The notes under the pieces were generated by a model. The model was not told the DNA's origin and searched no databases. It saw only the letters and a program-made list of their open reading frames with translations. A stretch of DNA of 60,590 nucleotides from an uncultured Fibrobacter sp. (lineage in GTDB: Bacteria > Fibrobacterota > Fibrobacteria > Fibrobacterales > Fibrobacteraceae), in assembly GCA_900313675.1 (NCBI GenBank), contig OMSO01000007.1, positions 1 to 60,590 on the forward strand, written 5' to 3'. Positions 44,557 through 52,653 of the stretch are shown here, in pieces (the stretch's first letter is position 1; the number at the start of each line of letters is the position of its first letter). The position numbers and the translations under genes are program-made.

Positions 44557-45960
44557 CTACAAGAAGTAGCTTTTCATTTTCCCCTTGCCCTTGACTTCGA
44601 CCTCAATGGGGCCACTGTAGTCAAAGGTATCCTTGGTCTCTTCGTAGGTGGATTCCGTCACATGGATTCTCATGGGTTCGCCCGTGCTTTCCATGCGGCT
44701 GGCCACGTTCACGATATCGCCCCAGATGTCATAGATGAACTTGCTCTTCCCGATAACGCCCGCTACAAGGCTTCCGGTATTGATCCCGATACGGAGCTGT
44801 ATCGGAGACGCCATTCCCTTGTTCAGTTCCCGAACATCTTCTAGAATGCCCTGGGCAAAGCGGACCATGCGGACGGCATCCTTGTTGGAGTCGTCCATGT
44901 TGAGCCCCATGGCCGCCATGTAGCAGTCCCCGATGGTCTTGATCTTTTCGACCCCTTCGCGACTGGCGCGCTCATCAAATATAGAGACCATCTTGTTCAG
45001 GAGGGTAATGACTTCTTCGGCAGGTCTACCATCGCTTATCTTGGTAAATTCCACGATATCCGCAAACATCACCGTCACGTTGGAGTAGTCCTTAGCGATG
45101 GTCTTGCCGGGATGTTCCGTCAGTTCCTTGGCGATGTCCTTGGGCAATATATTCAGCAGCAGGCTTTCCGCCTTCTCGTTGGCGGCAATCAGTTCCCGGG
45201 TCCGCTCCTTTACCACATATTCCAGGCGTTTCTTGTAACGTTCCAAGATATCGATTTCCAGCCGATGGGCCTTTTCTACCGCCTCGTCCATATCTCGAAT
45301 GGCAAATATGTACAAAAGAACCGTGCAGCCCACAAAGCTCATGTTGGTAAGGGAAAGTCCATAGCAGAAAAACTGGACAACCGTCGCCAGCACGGGCAGC
45401 ACCGTGAACACCACAAGCGGGAGCCGGATTTTCCTCTGAATCCGACCGTAATACTTGATAATCACCATGAACTGCAACACCAGAATCACCGTCGGAAACA
45501 GGTAACAAAGCACCATCCCGTTAGACCTGTGGTAAAAATTCATGCTATCGAAGGTATAGTAGAGCCCCGTAAACTGCGATACGACCAGCAAGATAAGCCC
45601 GACAACCACGCACCAAGACGCCGCACGCAACCGGCGCGGAGCCGACGTAAGCCCGCCCTCGTGAGTGAACAAATCCATCAGGTACAAATTGAAAGCGTAA
45701 AGCAAAAACAAGTTCAGGGCAAAGACGGCAAAATTGGAAATACGGACCATCCACCAGCCCAAATCGCTGGCATCGCCACGGAATACGTAGGCAAAATGGT
45801 CCGCCACTAGAATTAGAGTAGCGCTCACCTCTATGAGCAAAAGGGCCGTCTTGCGGCTGCTCTTCATGTTACGGGTAAAGGCAACGAACAGGGACGTTAT
45901 CCCGCAGACGCCTATCAGGATAAGCATGAAACCCAGTTGATATTCCCGTAAGAATTCCAT
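44557..45960 (-). CDS. Membrane-bound class III adenylate cyclase
   Basis: A 467-residue protein with six to seven hydrophobic helices in the first 230 residues (7TM-like sensor), a coiled coil (ERYKKRLEYVVKERTRELIAANEKAESLLLNILP) and a cyclase domain. TVMFADIVEFTKISD holds the metal aspartates, KIKTIGDCYMA the adenine-selecting lysine, and YDIWGDIVNVASRME the aspartate typical of adenylate rather than guanylate cyclases. The signal read by the membrane part is unknown. It is the second cyclase in the window. Confidence 0.9.
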   Translation of the reverse strand: MEFLREYQLGFMLILIGVCGITSLFVAFTRNMKSSRKTALLLIEVSATLILVADHFAYVFRGDASDLGWWMVRISNFAVFALNLFLLYAFNLYLMDLFTHEGGLTSAPRRLRAASWCVVVGLILLVVSQFTGLYYTFDSMNFYHRSNGMVLCYLFPTVILVLQFMVIIKYYGRIQRKIRLPLVVFTVLPVLATVVQFFCYGLSLTNMSFVGCTVLLYIFAIRDMDEAVEKAHRLEIDILERYKKRLEYVVKERTRELIAANEKAESLLLNILPKDIAKELTEHPGKTIAKDYSNVTVMFADIVEFTKISDGRPAEEVITLLNKMVSIFDERASREGVEKIKTIGDCYMAAMGLNMDDSNKDAVRMVRFAQGILEDVRELNKGMASPIQLRIGINTGSLVAGVIGKSKFIYDIWGDIVNVASRMESTGEPMRIHVTESTYEETKDTFDYSGPIEVEVKGKGKMKSYFL

Positions 45961-46057
45961 ACCTAGTAAAATAATCTTTTTTCAACCAGCCGGATATGAA
46001 AAAAGCGAGAAATTGCTATAATTGTGGCCGTCAAAGCCGTCGAATTACGAGGTTTTT

Positions 46058-46522
46058 ATGTTAGATTTTCTTGCCAACTACTGGCCCTATATTATTGCAC
46101 TGGTCGTCATCGTGCTTGCCGTGTTCGCTTTTCGCGGACTCCGCAAGGCCCTTAAGGAAGGTGGCGGAGCGTTCAGCCTCGAGACCATCCGCAGAAACAC
46201 CGAACCCAACTTTGCCGCTCTCAAGCAGAAGTCCAAGGCGCTGCTGGCCGACGCTGACATGATTTGCGAAACCAAGGAAGGCAGCAACCTGGTCATTCCC
46301 AAGAAAGAAGACATGATGTTCTTCCGCCGCGCCGTTCGTCAGAAGTACAAGCTGGCCATGTTCCTGGTGCCCGGCACCAACAAGGTGGTCTATTTCTTCT
46401 GCAAGACCGAGCAGGGACTCCGCCGCCGTATCGAGAACCTGGTCATCAACCAGAAGTTCCGCGAAGGCAAGCCGCCCTACATGGACGCAGCCACCGGCGA
46501 AAAGTTAAAATACCCGAGGTGA
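46058..46522 (+). CDS. Hypothetical single-pass membrane protein
   Basis: A 154-residue protein with an N-terminal membrane helix (YWPYIIALVVIVLAVFAF) and a basic cytoplasmic domain of about 120 residues (for example FFRRAVRQKYKLAMFLVPGTNKVVYFFCKTEQGLRRRIENLVINQ). I do not recognise a family. ATG at 46058 has GAGG seven bases upstream and starts at the helix; the frame extends 12 codons further without a ribosome-binding site. A MITE-like element starts five bases downstream. Confidence 0.65.
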   Translation: MLDFLANYWPYIIALVVIVLAVFAFRGLRKALKEGGGAFSLETIRRNTEPNFAALKQKSKALLADADMICETKEGSNLVIPKKEDMMFFRRAVRQKYKLAMFLVPGTNKVVYFFCKTEQGLRRRIENLVINQKFREGKPPYMDAATGEKLKYPR

Positions 46523-46526
46523 CAAC

Positions 46527-46674
46527 GAGGTCGGCGCTTTGCGCCTCTGAGCTATGAGGACGCTCATTTCATTCGCTCTGAGCCACAAGGACCACAAAAG
46601 TGAAAAACTACTGAAGGATTCCATCAAGAATCCGTGCCCATACCTCAAAGCGACTCTGTAAGAGGAGCGACCTC
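46527..46674. mobile_element. MITE-like element, copy 2 (148 bp)
   Basis: Ends match copy 1: left 46527-46551 starts GAGGTCGGCGC and ends TCTGAG, right 46644-46674 runs CTCAAAGCGACTC to GAGCGACCTC. The interior differs. The right end runs into CCTCATA, CCTCATG heptamers and supplies the sequence just ahead of the hrpB start codon. Confidence 0.65.
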
Positions 46675-46681
46675 ATACCTC

Positions 46682-49540
46682 ATGACCTATACAGATCTAG
46701 CCCTCGCCGAAGAAGAAAGCAAGCTCACCGCGGCTCTTGAAGAGTCCCGCAACTTGCTGATTGAAGCTCCTACGGGTTCGGGTAAGTCATTATTCATACC
46801 CTACTTCTTGAGCAAGCATTGCAAGGGCCGCGTGGTGGTGCTGCAACCCCGCCGTATCGCCGCCCTCGCCCTGGCACAGTTTTCGGCAAAGCTCCACGGC
46901 GAGCCCTGCGGCAAGACCGTCGGTTACCAGTTTAGGCAAGAAAGTTGCAAGAGTGCGGACACGCGAATTCTTTTCCAGACCTACGGAAACTTTCTGCAAG
47001 AGGTGTTACACGGCAAGCTGGACGCCGACTGGGTGGTCTTTGACGAATACCACGAGCGCAAGGCCGATATGGACCTGCTGTTCGGGTATTTTCTTCGTAT
47101 TCGTCATCCTGAGGAGCGTAGCGACGAAGGATCCAGGCCAAAAATGCCTCGTGTGAGCCAGAACGACCAGGCGCAAGCTGGTCGCGATGGCGAGAGTGAA
47201 GCGATGCCGGAGGTTCCTTTATGCGATAGAGCCGAACGGACTCGTGTGAGCCGGAGCGACCAGGCGCAAGCTGGTCGCGATGGCGAGAGTGAGGCGATGC
47301 CGGAGGTTCCTTTATGCGATAGAGCCGAACGGCCTCGTATTGCTGTCATGTCGGCGGCGCTGAACCGCGACGAACTGGAAGCGGTTCTCGGCGTCAAGTG
47401 CCTGAGCCTCGGCCACCCGCTGTACCCCGTGCAGATTATCAACCAGACGCCCGCCACAGGAACCTCCCTGGTTTCGGGAGTTGGCCTTGACGCCGAAGTG
47501 GTGCGGGCGCTCAAGACGCTCTACCGCAATGGCATCTGGCAGACCACCCTGGTGTTCCTCCCGGGCAAGGCCGAAATCGCCCGCTGCCACAGCGCCGCCG
47601 CCGAAGCGCTGGGCAACAACTGCGCAGAATTCCTGGAACTGTACGGCGGGCAAGACCGTGAAACCCAGGACCGTATTTTCGAAGTCACTGAACGGCCCCG
47701 GGTCATCTTCACCACCAACATCGCCGAAACCTCCATCACGGTGCCCAACGTCACGGGCGTGGTGGACAGCGGTATCGAACGGGTGAGCCTCTACGACGAC
47801 AGCGAGAAGGTGAACGTGCTCCGCACACTCCCCATCTCCATGCAGAACGCCATCCAGAGAAGCGGCCGTAGCGGCCGTACGCAAAACGGATGTGCCATAC
47901 GGCTCTGGAGCGAAGAATCCGAAAAGCGGATGCCCAGGGGAATCGTGCCCGAGGTGCTGCAGATTGAGCCGTCGGAACTGATTCTGCAAAAGGCGGCGTT
48001 AGAAAAGGAGATCCCCGCCTGCGCGGGGATGACAACAGGGATAACACTCCCCACGGCAATTCCGGAAGCACGCGAAAAGACGGCGACAGCACTCCTGGAA
48101 AAATTCGGCATGCTGCAGGACGGAGCCATTACGGAACTGGGGCTCAGGGCCATCCGCACGCCGGTTTCAAGCATTCCCCTCGCGCTGCTGCTGGCTTCGG
48201 CCCAGAGCAAGGCGGAACTTCCGGACTTGTTGCTGGCCGCCCTCGCCTGGATTCACTCCGGCACGGAATTCTTGCAAAAATCCAAGGTGGCCTACGACGT
48301 GATGACCCTTGCCGCCGACACGCTTTCCAAGGCGGTAAACGTTCCGCGGGAAGTGAGCTTTACGCTCCGACAGTTGCGGGAGTACCGGGAGAGTTTAGGA
48401 AAGGAGATCCCCGCCTGCGCGGGGATGACAGCGCCTAAGGAGCGGGGCGTTGCGGGGCCGGCGACTGAGGCCCCGCTGGAGGGGGTAGCGGATGCCGCGA
48501 ACGGCAGAAGCGAGGGGGAAACCTCCCCCACCCATATCAAGAAATTTGTCGCCCAAAGACTTCTCAAGGCGTTCCCCGACAGGCTCGCCACCCCAAGCGC
48601 CTCGGCCTACAAGCTCTCCAACCAGAACATCATCCGCCTGCAGGTGGCAGAACCGCCCTACGCCATTCTCGCCCTTTCCATGCTGCGGGCCGGAGGCGGG
48701 AGCAAGTCCGAGCTCAAGGTGAACCTGTATGCCGCCATCGGCAAGGAACTGCTGGAAAGCGACGACACAAAGACGCGATACGAACTGCTGTGGCGTAGCG
48801 GGCAGGAACGTTTCATCGGTTTGGAAATCAGCGAGGCGGAAAACGCCGACGGAAGCGTCACCGAACTTTCCCGAAAAGAGATTCTCACCCAGGAGGCTTC
48901 GCCCAAGGTTCTCGCCGAACTGAAAAAGCTCACCGTGGCCGCCTGGAAAGAAAAAATCGAGAAGGAAAACTGGAGCGGGCGCTACCTCACGGAGGCCGTG
49001 CAGACCCTGCTGATGAAAATGCGCCTTGCCGCAAAGCTGTACCCCGAATACGGCCTGCCGGAATTCAACGACGAGGACATGGAACTGATTTTCGACGAGT
49101 TCACCGACGGAAAATTTCTGTTGAAGGACATCGACGAGAACCGTTACAGGAACATCGTGGAGGATTATTTCGGCAAGTCCATGCTGGCCTGGCTCGGAAA
49201 GACCTTCCCGGATCACTTTGTGCTGCCAAACGGCAAGCGGGCCCGCTACAGCTACCAGGAGGTGGCCACCGACGAGACGCTGGGCGGACAGGCCGTGCAG
49301 AGCGCCGAGGGAGTGCTGGTGGAAATTTCAGCCCGCATCGAGGACTTTATGCAGATGCGGGGCGAACACAGAATCGCCGACGGCAAACTGAAGGTCCGCT
49401 ACGACATCCTGGCACCGAATTTTCGCACCATACAAAAAACCTGGGACCTGACGGGATTCTGGCAGAACACCTACGCCGAGGTGCGCAAGGAACTGCGGGG
49501 CCGCTACCCCAAGCATCCCTGGCCCGAGAAGGTGATCTGA
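46682..49540 (+). CDS. hrpB: ATP-dependent helicase HrpB with in-frame repeat insertions
   Basis: A DEAH-type helicase of 952 residues; HrpB is usually near 820. Walker A is APTGSGKS (29-36), the DExH box is DEYH (121-124), SAAL motif III, TTNIAETSITVPNV and the QRSGRSGR motif VI are intact, and the C-terminal HrpB domain is present. The extra length comes from repeat DNA translated in three loops: about residues 138-218, 441-451 and 573-616. None interrupts a catalytic motif. ATG at 46682 is taken because the 16 upstream codons belong to the MITE-like element. Its RNA target is unknown. Confidence 0.9.
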   Translation: MTYTDLALAEEESKLTAALEESRNLLIEAPTGSGKSLFIPYFLSKHCKGRVVVLQPRRIAALALAQFSAKLHGEPCGKTVGYQFRQESCKSADTRILFQTYGNFLQEVLHGKLDADWVVFDEYHERKADMDLLFGYFLRIRHPEERSDEGSRPKMPRVSQNDQAQAGRDGESEAMPEVPLCDRAERTRVSRSDQAQAGRDGESEAMPEVPLCDRAERPRIAVMSAALNRDELEAVLGVKCLSLGHPLYPVQIINQTPATGTSLVSGVGLDAEVVRALKTLYRNGIWQTTLVFLPGKAEIARCHSAAAEALGNNCAEFLELYGGQDRETQDRIFEVTERPRVIFTTNIAETSITVPNVTGVVDSGIERVSLYDDSEKVNVLRTLPISMQNAIQRSGRSGRTQNGCAIRLWSEESEKRMPRGIVPEVLQIEPSELILQKAALEKEIPACAGMTTGITLPTAIPEAREKTATALLEKFGMLQDGAITELGLRAIRTPVSSIPLALLLASAQSKAELPDLLLAALAWIHSGTEFLQKSKVAYDVMTLAADTLSKAVNVPREVSFTLRQLREYRESLGKEIPACAGMTAPKERGVAGPATEAPLEGVADAANGRSEGETSPTHIKKFVAQRLLKAFPDRLATPSASAYKLSNQNIIRLQVAEPPYAILALSMLRAGGGSKSELKVNLYAAIGKELLESDDTKTRYELLWRSGQERFIGLEISEAENADGSVTELSRKEILTQEASPKVLAELKKLTVAAWKEKIEKENWSGRYLTEAVQTLLMKMRLAAKLYPEYGLPEFNDEDMELIFDEFTDGKFLLKDIDENRYRNIVEDYFGKSMLAWLGKTFPDHFVLPNGKRARYSYQEVATDETLGGQAVQSAEGVLVEISARIEDFMQMRGEHRIADGKLKVRYDILAPNFRTIQKTWDLTGFWQNTYAEVRKELRGRYPKHPWPEKVI
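47095..47333. repeat. Composite repeat inserted in hrpB with a 93-bp tandem duplication
   Basis: A CGTCATCCTGAGGAGCG...GAAGGATCC unit is followed by two near-identical 93-bp copies (47148-47240 and 47241-47333; 31 codons each). Each copy contains the perfect hairpin CGACCAG / CTGGTCG. The whole is open in the hrpB frame. Confidence 0.8.
48004..48034. repeat. Palindromic repeat in hrpB, 31 bp
   Basis: AAAGGAGATCCCC...GGGGATGACA with a CCCCGC/GCGGGG hairpin; identical to the copy at 48400-48430. Translated as KEIPACAGMT. Confidence 0.85.
48400..48530. repeat. Palindromic repeat plus GC-rich extension in hrpB
   Basis: The 31-bp unit (48400-48430) recurs, followed by about 100 bp of GC-rich sequence with GGGGCCGG / GGCCCC pairing, translated as a Gly/Ala/Glu-rich loop before HIKKFVAQRLLKAF resumes the helicase. 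Confidence 0.75.
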
Positions 49541-51085
49541 TTATTTCACCTTATACACTGTCAGGGTCTTGCTGTATTCGTAGCCAACCACCAGCAAGGC
49601 CTGACCATAGACGGGGCTCTTGTCTGCCGGAATGAACAGCAGTCCTTCGGGGCCGCGGTCCTTGGGGTCAAAGTAAAGGTCCACCAGTCTGGGAGCGGTT
49701 CGAGCCGACGCATCGACGCCTGTGAGGTCAAAGACCGCCACACCGCTGGAGCGTTCCAGCCCCACGAAGGCGTAACGCTTGCCGTTCACCTCGCCCTCCG
49801 TCACGTTTTCCGGCTCGCAGCCCTTCTTGGGGCTACGGCTATCCATCTTGACCTTGTCCTTCTTGGAATTCCAGTTGAAATAGTCGGGAGCGAGTTTTGC
49901 GAAGGCACGCTCCAGCTCTTCGCCGCTGTCCCACAGGAGCCTGCCGGTCTCGCCGTCGAACAAACTGACGGAGCGGGTGCCGAAACCGTAAACGTAGGGG
50001 CACTTGCCGCCGGGAACTTCGTCGGGCCCTTGCTGGTCGCAACGTTCCAGCAGGCTTACCGTAAACTTTTTCAGGTGCGGGGCCACGTCGTCGTTAAAGA
50101 CGGTGCGGTCCAGGCGTTCGTCGGCCAGCAGGTCCGTGACCGTCCCTTCGTCGGTCCAGGCCTTGTAATCGTTCACGGAGGCGCCCTCGTTGGCGGTGAG
50201 CACCAGGGTCTTGCCGCCTACGGCAAAAGAGGCCACGCCGTCGGGCTGCCTGAGCCCGCGGATAGGATAGTTCTTGATTTTGACCTTCTCGTCTTTCTTG
50301 ACGTCCAGCCCGTAACCCGGCTTGGAATGGTCCACGTAACCCAAGGGGAAAACGTCCACAATCTTCTCGGCGGCAATATCTACATAAGCAAGGGCGTTGT
50401 TCTCTTGCAGGCTCACCCAGGCCCACTTGGAATCCTTAGAAACCGTGATGTATTCCGGTTCTATGGAACGCACAAACCCCTGCAGACCGGGGCTGCGAAC
50501 CCCCTTCTTGCGTAGCGCAAGGGAATCCAGCCCTCTGAAATCCAGAACCTTGGGCGTCAGCTTGTAATCGTTGAGGCTTGCACCGTGTTCAACGGAAAGG
50601 ATGGCCACGCCACCTTCGGGATCTTCGTTATAGTCCGCGCTGGGCGAACCTTCGCAGGCCACGAGAATCCTGCTGCCGTCGGGGGTAAAGGTCACCATGT
50701 CGGGCAGGTGGCAGAGCCTTTGGGCTGATGCCACAGGAATCAGGCCCTCGGCATAGCGGAACAGTTGCACCTGTCCAAGGCCATGGTCAGGTTCTGCCGT
50801 TATGGAAACAGCCACCAGGTCGCCGTGGACCGTCACGCTGGTGGCAGGGCCGTCCAGCTGCAGGCGGCTTTCCACCTTGGGGTTCTTCTCGTCGGCAAAG
50901 CTCACCATTTCGATGAGTTTATCGCCGCCTACCACAAAGAGCATCTTTTTTTCGGGCATGTAGGCGGAAATTTCTGGAGCGGCCATCTGCAGGGTCGCCA
51001 CAGGCGAAAGTACGTTCCCCTTCTGGAAAACCTGTGCCGCCACCGTAGAGGCAAGAACCGTCGCTATCAGCAGGACCCGTTTCAT
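49541..51085 (-). CDS. Choice-of-anchor I family exported protein
   Basis: A 514-residue protein with an N-terminal signal peptide (KRVLLIATVLASTVAAQ) and a propeller-like body. RQPDGVASFAVGGKTLVLTANEGASVNDYKAW and PENVTEGEVNGKRYAFVGLERSSGVAVFDL match the choice-of-anchor I/alkaline-phosphatase-like family, which is secreted and of uncertain function; catalytic metal motifs of true phosphatases were not seen. ATG at 51085 is preferred over a TTG seven codons earlier. It starts 13 bases behind a small coiled-coil membrane gene, and its stop abuts the hrpB stop. Confidence 0.75.
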   Translation of the reverse strand: MKRVLLIATVLASTVAAQVFQKGNVLSPVATLQMAAPEISAYMPEKKMLFVVGGDKLIEMVSFADEKNPKVESRLQLDGPATSVTVHGDLVAVSITAEPDHGLGQVQLFRYAEGLIPVASAQRLCHLPDMVTFTPDGSRILVACEGSPSADYNEDPEGGVAILSVEHGASLNDYKLTPKVLDFRGLDSLALRKKGVRSPGLQGFVRSIEPEYITVSKDSKWAWVSLQENNALAYVDIAAEKIVDVFPLGYVDHSKPGYGLDVKKDEKVKIKNYPIRGLRQPDGVASFAVGGKTLVLTANEGASVNDYKAWTDEGTVTDLLADERLDRTVFNDDVAPHLKKFTVSLLERCDQQGPDEVPGGKCPYVYGFGTRSVSLFDGETGRLLWDSGEELERAFAKLAPDYFNWNSKKDKVKMDSRSPKKGCEPENVTEGEVNGKRYAFVGLERSSGVAVFDLTGVDASARTAPRLVDLYFDPKDRGPEGLLFIPADKSPVYGQALLVVGYEYSKTLTVYKVK

Positions 51086-51098
51086 CTTGTCAATGCCC

Positions 51099-51599
51099 CT
51101 AGTCAAAAATCAGCCAGAAAAGGAGCATACCGACGGCAAGCCCGCCCATAAAGGAGGAACTGGTCATCATGGCGGCCTGGCTCTTGGACTGTTTTTCCTT
51201 TTCCTTGCTCTTCTCGTTGGCCTCGATAGAAACGCTCAGGGCTCGGGCGCAGGTCTCGTTACTCTTCTTCATGGTCTCGTAACTCTGTTCCCAGTTCTTG
51301 GTCTTGGCCTGCTCCGAGTTGAGGGCGGCACGCAGGGAATCCTTTTCCACCGAGCAGGAACTGTCCGCAACAGCCATCAAGCTGTCCCTGTGGGCAATTT
51401 CCGACTTGAACTCTCCGCAGGTCTCCTGGGGGGCGGACATTTCGGCAGTGGTATCGGCCGAGGCAGCAGCAACAGAATCAGTCGCAACTGGGGCAGGCAC
51501 GGATTTTGCGCCATTCGCGGCAGCAGCACCAGTAGCCTTGCCGCCGGCAGCAAACACGGCCACCGCACAAAACAAAAGGGCAAAAAGAATCTTGTTCAT
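51099..51599 (-). CDS. Hypothetical exported coiled-coil protein with C-terminal membrane helix
   Basis: A 166-residue protein: signal peptide (NKILFALLFCAVAVFAAG), Ala/Ser/Thr-rich linker to about 60, a charged coiled-coil region with four cysteines (about 64, 84 and 116 among them), and a C-terminal hydrophobic helix (FMGGLAVGMLLFWLIF). The layout suggests an envelope protein tethered at the C-terminus. No family is recognised. It is upstream of, and probably co-transcribed with, the choice-of-anchor I gene. Confidence 0.6.
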   Translation of the reverse strand: MNKILFALLFCAVAVFAAGGKATGAAAANGAKSVPAPVATDSVAAASADTTAEMSAPQETCGEFKSEIAHRDSLMAVADSSCSVEKDSLRAALNSEQAKTKNWEQSYETMKKSNETCARALSVSIEANEKSKEKEKQSKSQAAMMTSSSFMGGLAVGMLLFWLIFD

Positions 51600-51636
51600 G
51601 GTGTACAATATAACAAAATGGCCCTAAAGAATCGAC

Positions 51637-52638
51637 TTATTCCTTGTACCATCCAGGGACTTTACCGAGCTTTTCCAGAACAGACCCATCGAACATTTCA
51701 TACATGCTTTCAACACGGGATACATTCCAGGCATCGATATTTCCAGAAAAAAGCGAATCCGTGAACATATTGTCCATGCACTCTACATTGGAGACATCCC
51801 ATTGGCTAATGTCGCCATCGAAGGGCGAATTCTTAAACAGGTCAAACATCATTTTCACCTGGGACACATCGATAAAATTCAGGTCACATTTGGGGCCGTT
51901 CAGGAACATCGCCGCATCAATCAGGTTCTCCAAACGATCCCTATTCAAGGCAATGACCCGGCCATTGGAATCTTTTGAACGATCTAAAAATTCTTGATAG
52001 ACCCGATTCAGCCACAATCTAGACTTACCGCTCCGCTCAAATTCAGACTCTCGGAACATGTTTCGGACATCCAGCAAACTCTCAACATTCCAATGGCTTA
52101 TATCGCCATCGAATTTTGAATCTACAAACATGTAACTCATATCTTTTACATGAGACACATCCCAATTGCCAATATCGCCGTTAAACACAGATGAAGCGAA
52201 CATCCCACTCATAATCTCTACGTTTGCAACATTCCATTGACTGATATCGCCGTTAAAAGGCGTCCCAGAGAACAATCCCCGCATGTCCTGCACACTCGAC
52301 ACATCCCACTGGCTGACGTCGCCATTAAATGCAGAATCATAGAACATCCCGCTCATGGAGCAGACCTTGGACACGTTCCATCGACTAATATCCCCCGTAA
52401 ACGCCGAGCGATGAAACATCTGGCCCATATCCGTTACATTGGATACATCCCACTCGCTGATATTTCCATTGAACGACGAATAATCAAAGAGACCGAACAT
52501 GTCCATGATATTGGACACATCAATGAAATTCAGGTCACATTCCGGTCCACCCTTTTCAATCGCATCCTTTATCAGTTCTTCTAAATGTAAACGGTCTCTC
52601 GCCACGATTTTACGGCGAGAGCATGCACTATCTGTCAT
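51637..52638 (-). CDS. DUF285 (BspA-like) repeat protein, apparently not exported
   Basis: A 333-residue protein built of about nine 24-25-residue repeats of the form MFxxSxFNGDISxWDVSNVxxM (DUF285/BspA-type leucine-rich-like units). Two modules are visible, each headed by a helical [27 protein letters not shown] segment (about 15-45 and 225-255), so an internal duplication is likely. Unlike surface BspA proteins there is no signal peptide or anchor, so it is predicted cytoplasmic. It lies 15 bases behind the DUF2779 nuclease gene on the same strand and may be co-transcribed with it. Function unknown. Confidence 0.85.
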   Translation of the reverse strand: MTDSACSRRKIVARDRLHLEELIKDAIEKGGPECDLNFIDVSNIMDMFGLFDYSSFNGNISEWDVSNVTDMGQMFHRSAFTGDISRWNVSKVCSMSGMFYDSAFNGDVSQWDVSSVQDMRGLFSGTPFNGDISQWNVANVEIMSGMFASSVFNGDIGNWDVSHVKDMSYMFVDSKFDGDISHWNVESLLDVRNMFRESEFERSGKSRLWLNRVYQEFLDRSKDSNGRVIALNRDRLENLIDAAMFLNGPKCDLNFIDVSQVKMMFDLFKNSPFDGDISQWDVSNVECMDNMFTDSLFSGNIDAWNVSRVESMYEMFDGSVLEKLGKVPGWYKE

Positions 52639-52653
52639 AAGTTACCTGCAAAA

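Noticed and set aside
47095..47333. hrpB as a pseudogene disrupted by repeats
   Set aside because: All helicase motifs remain in one continuous frame and there are no stops, so a functional gene with insertions is more likely.
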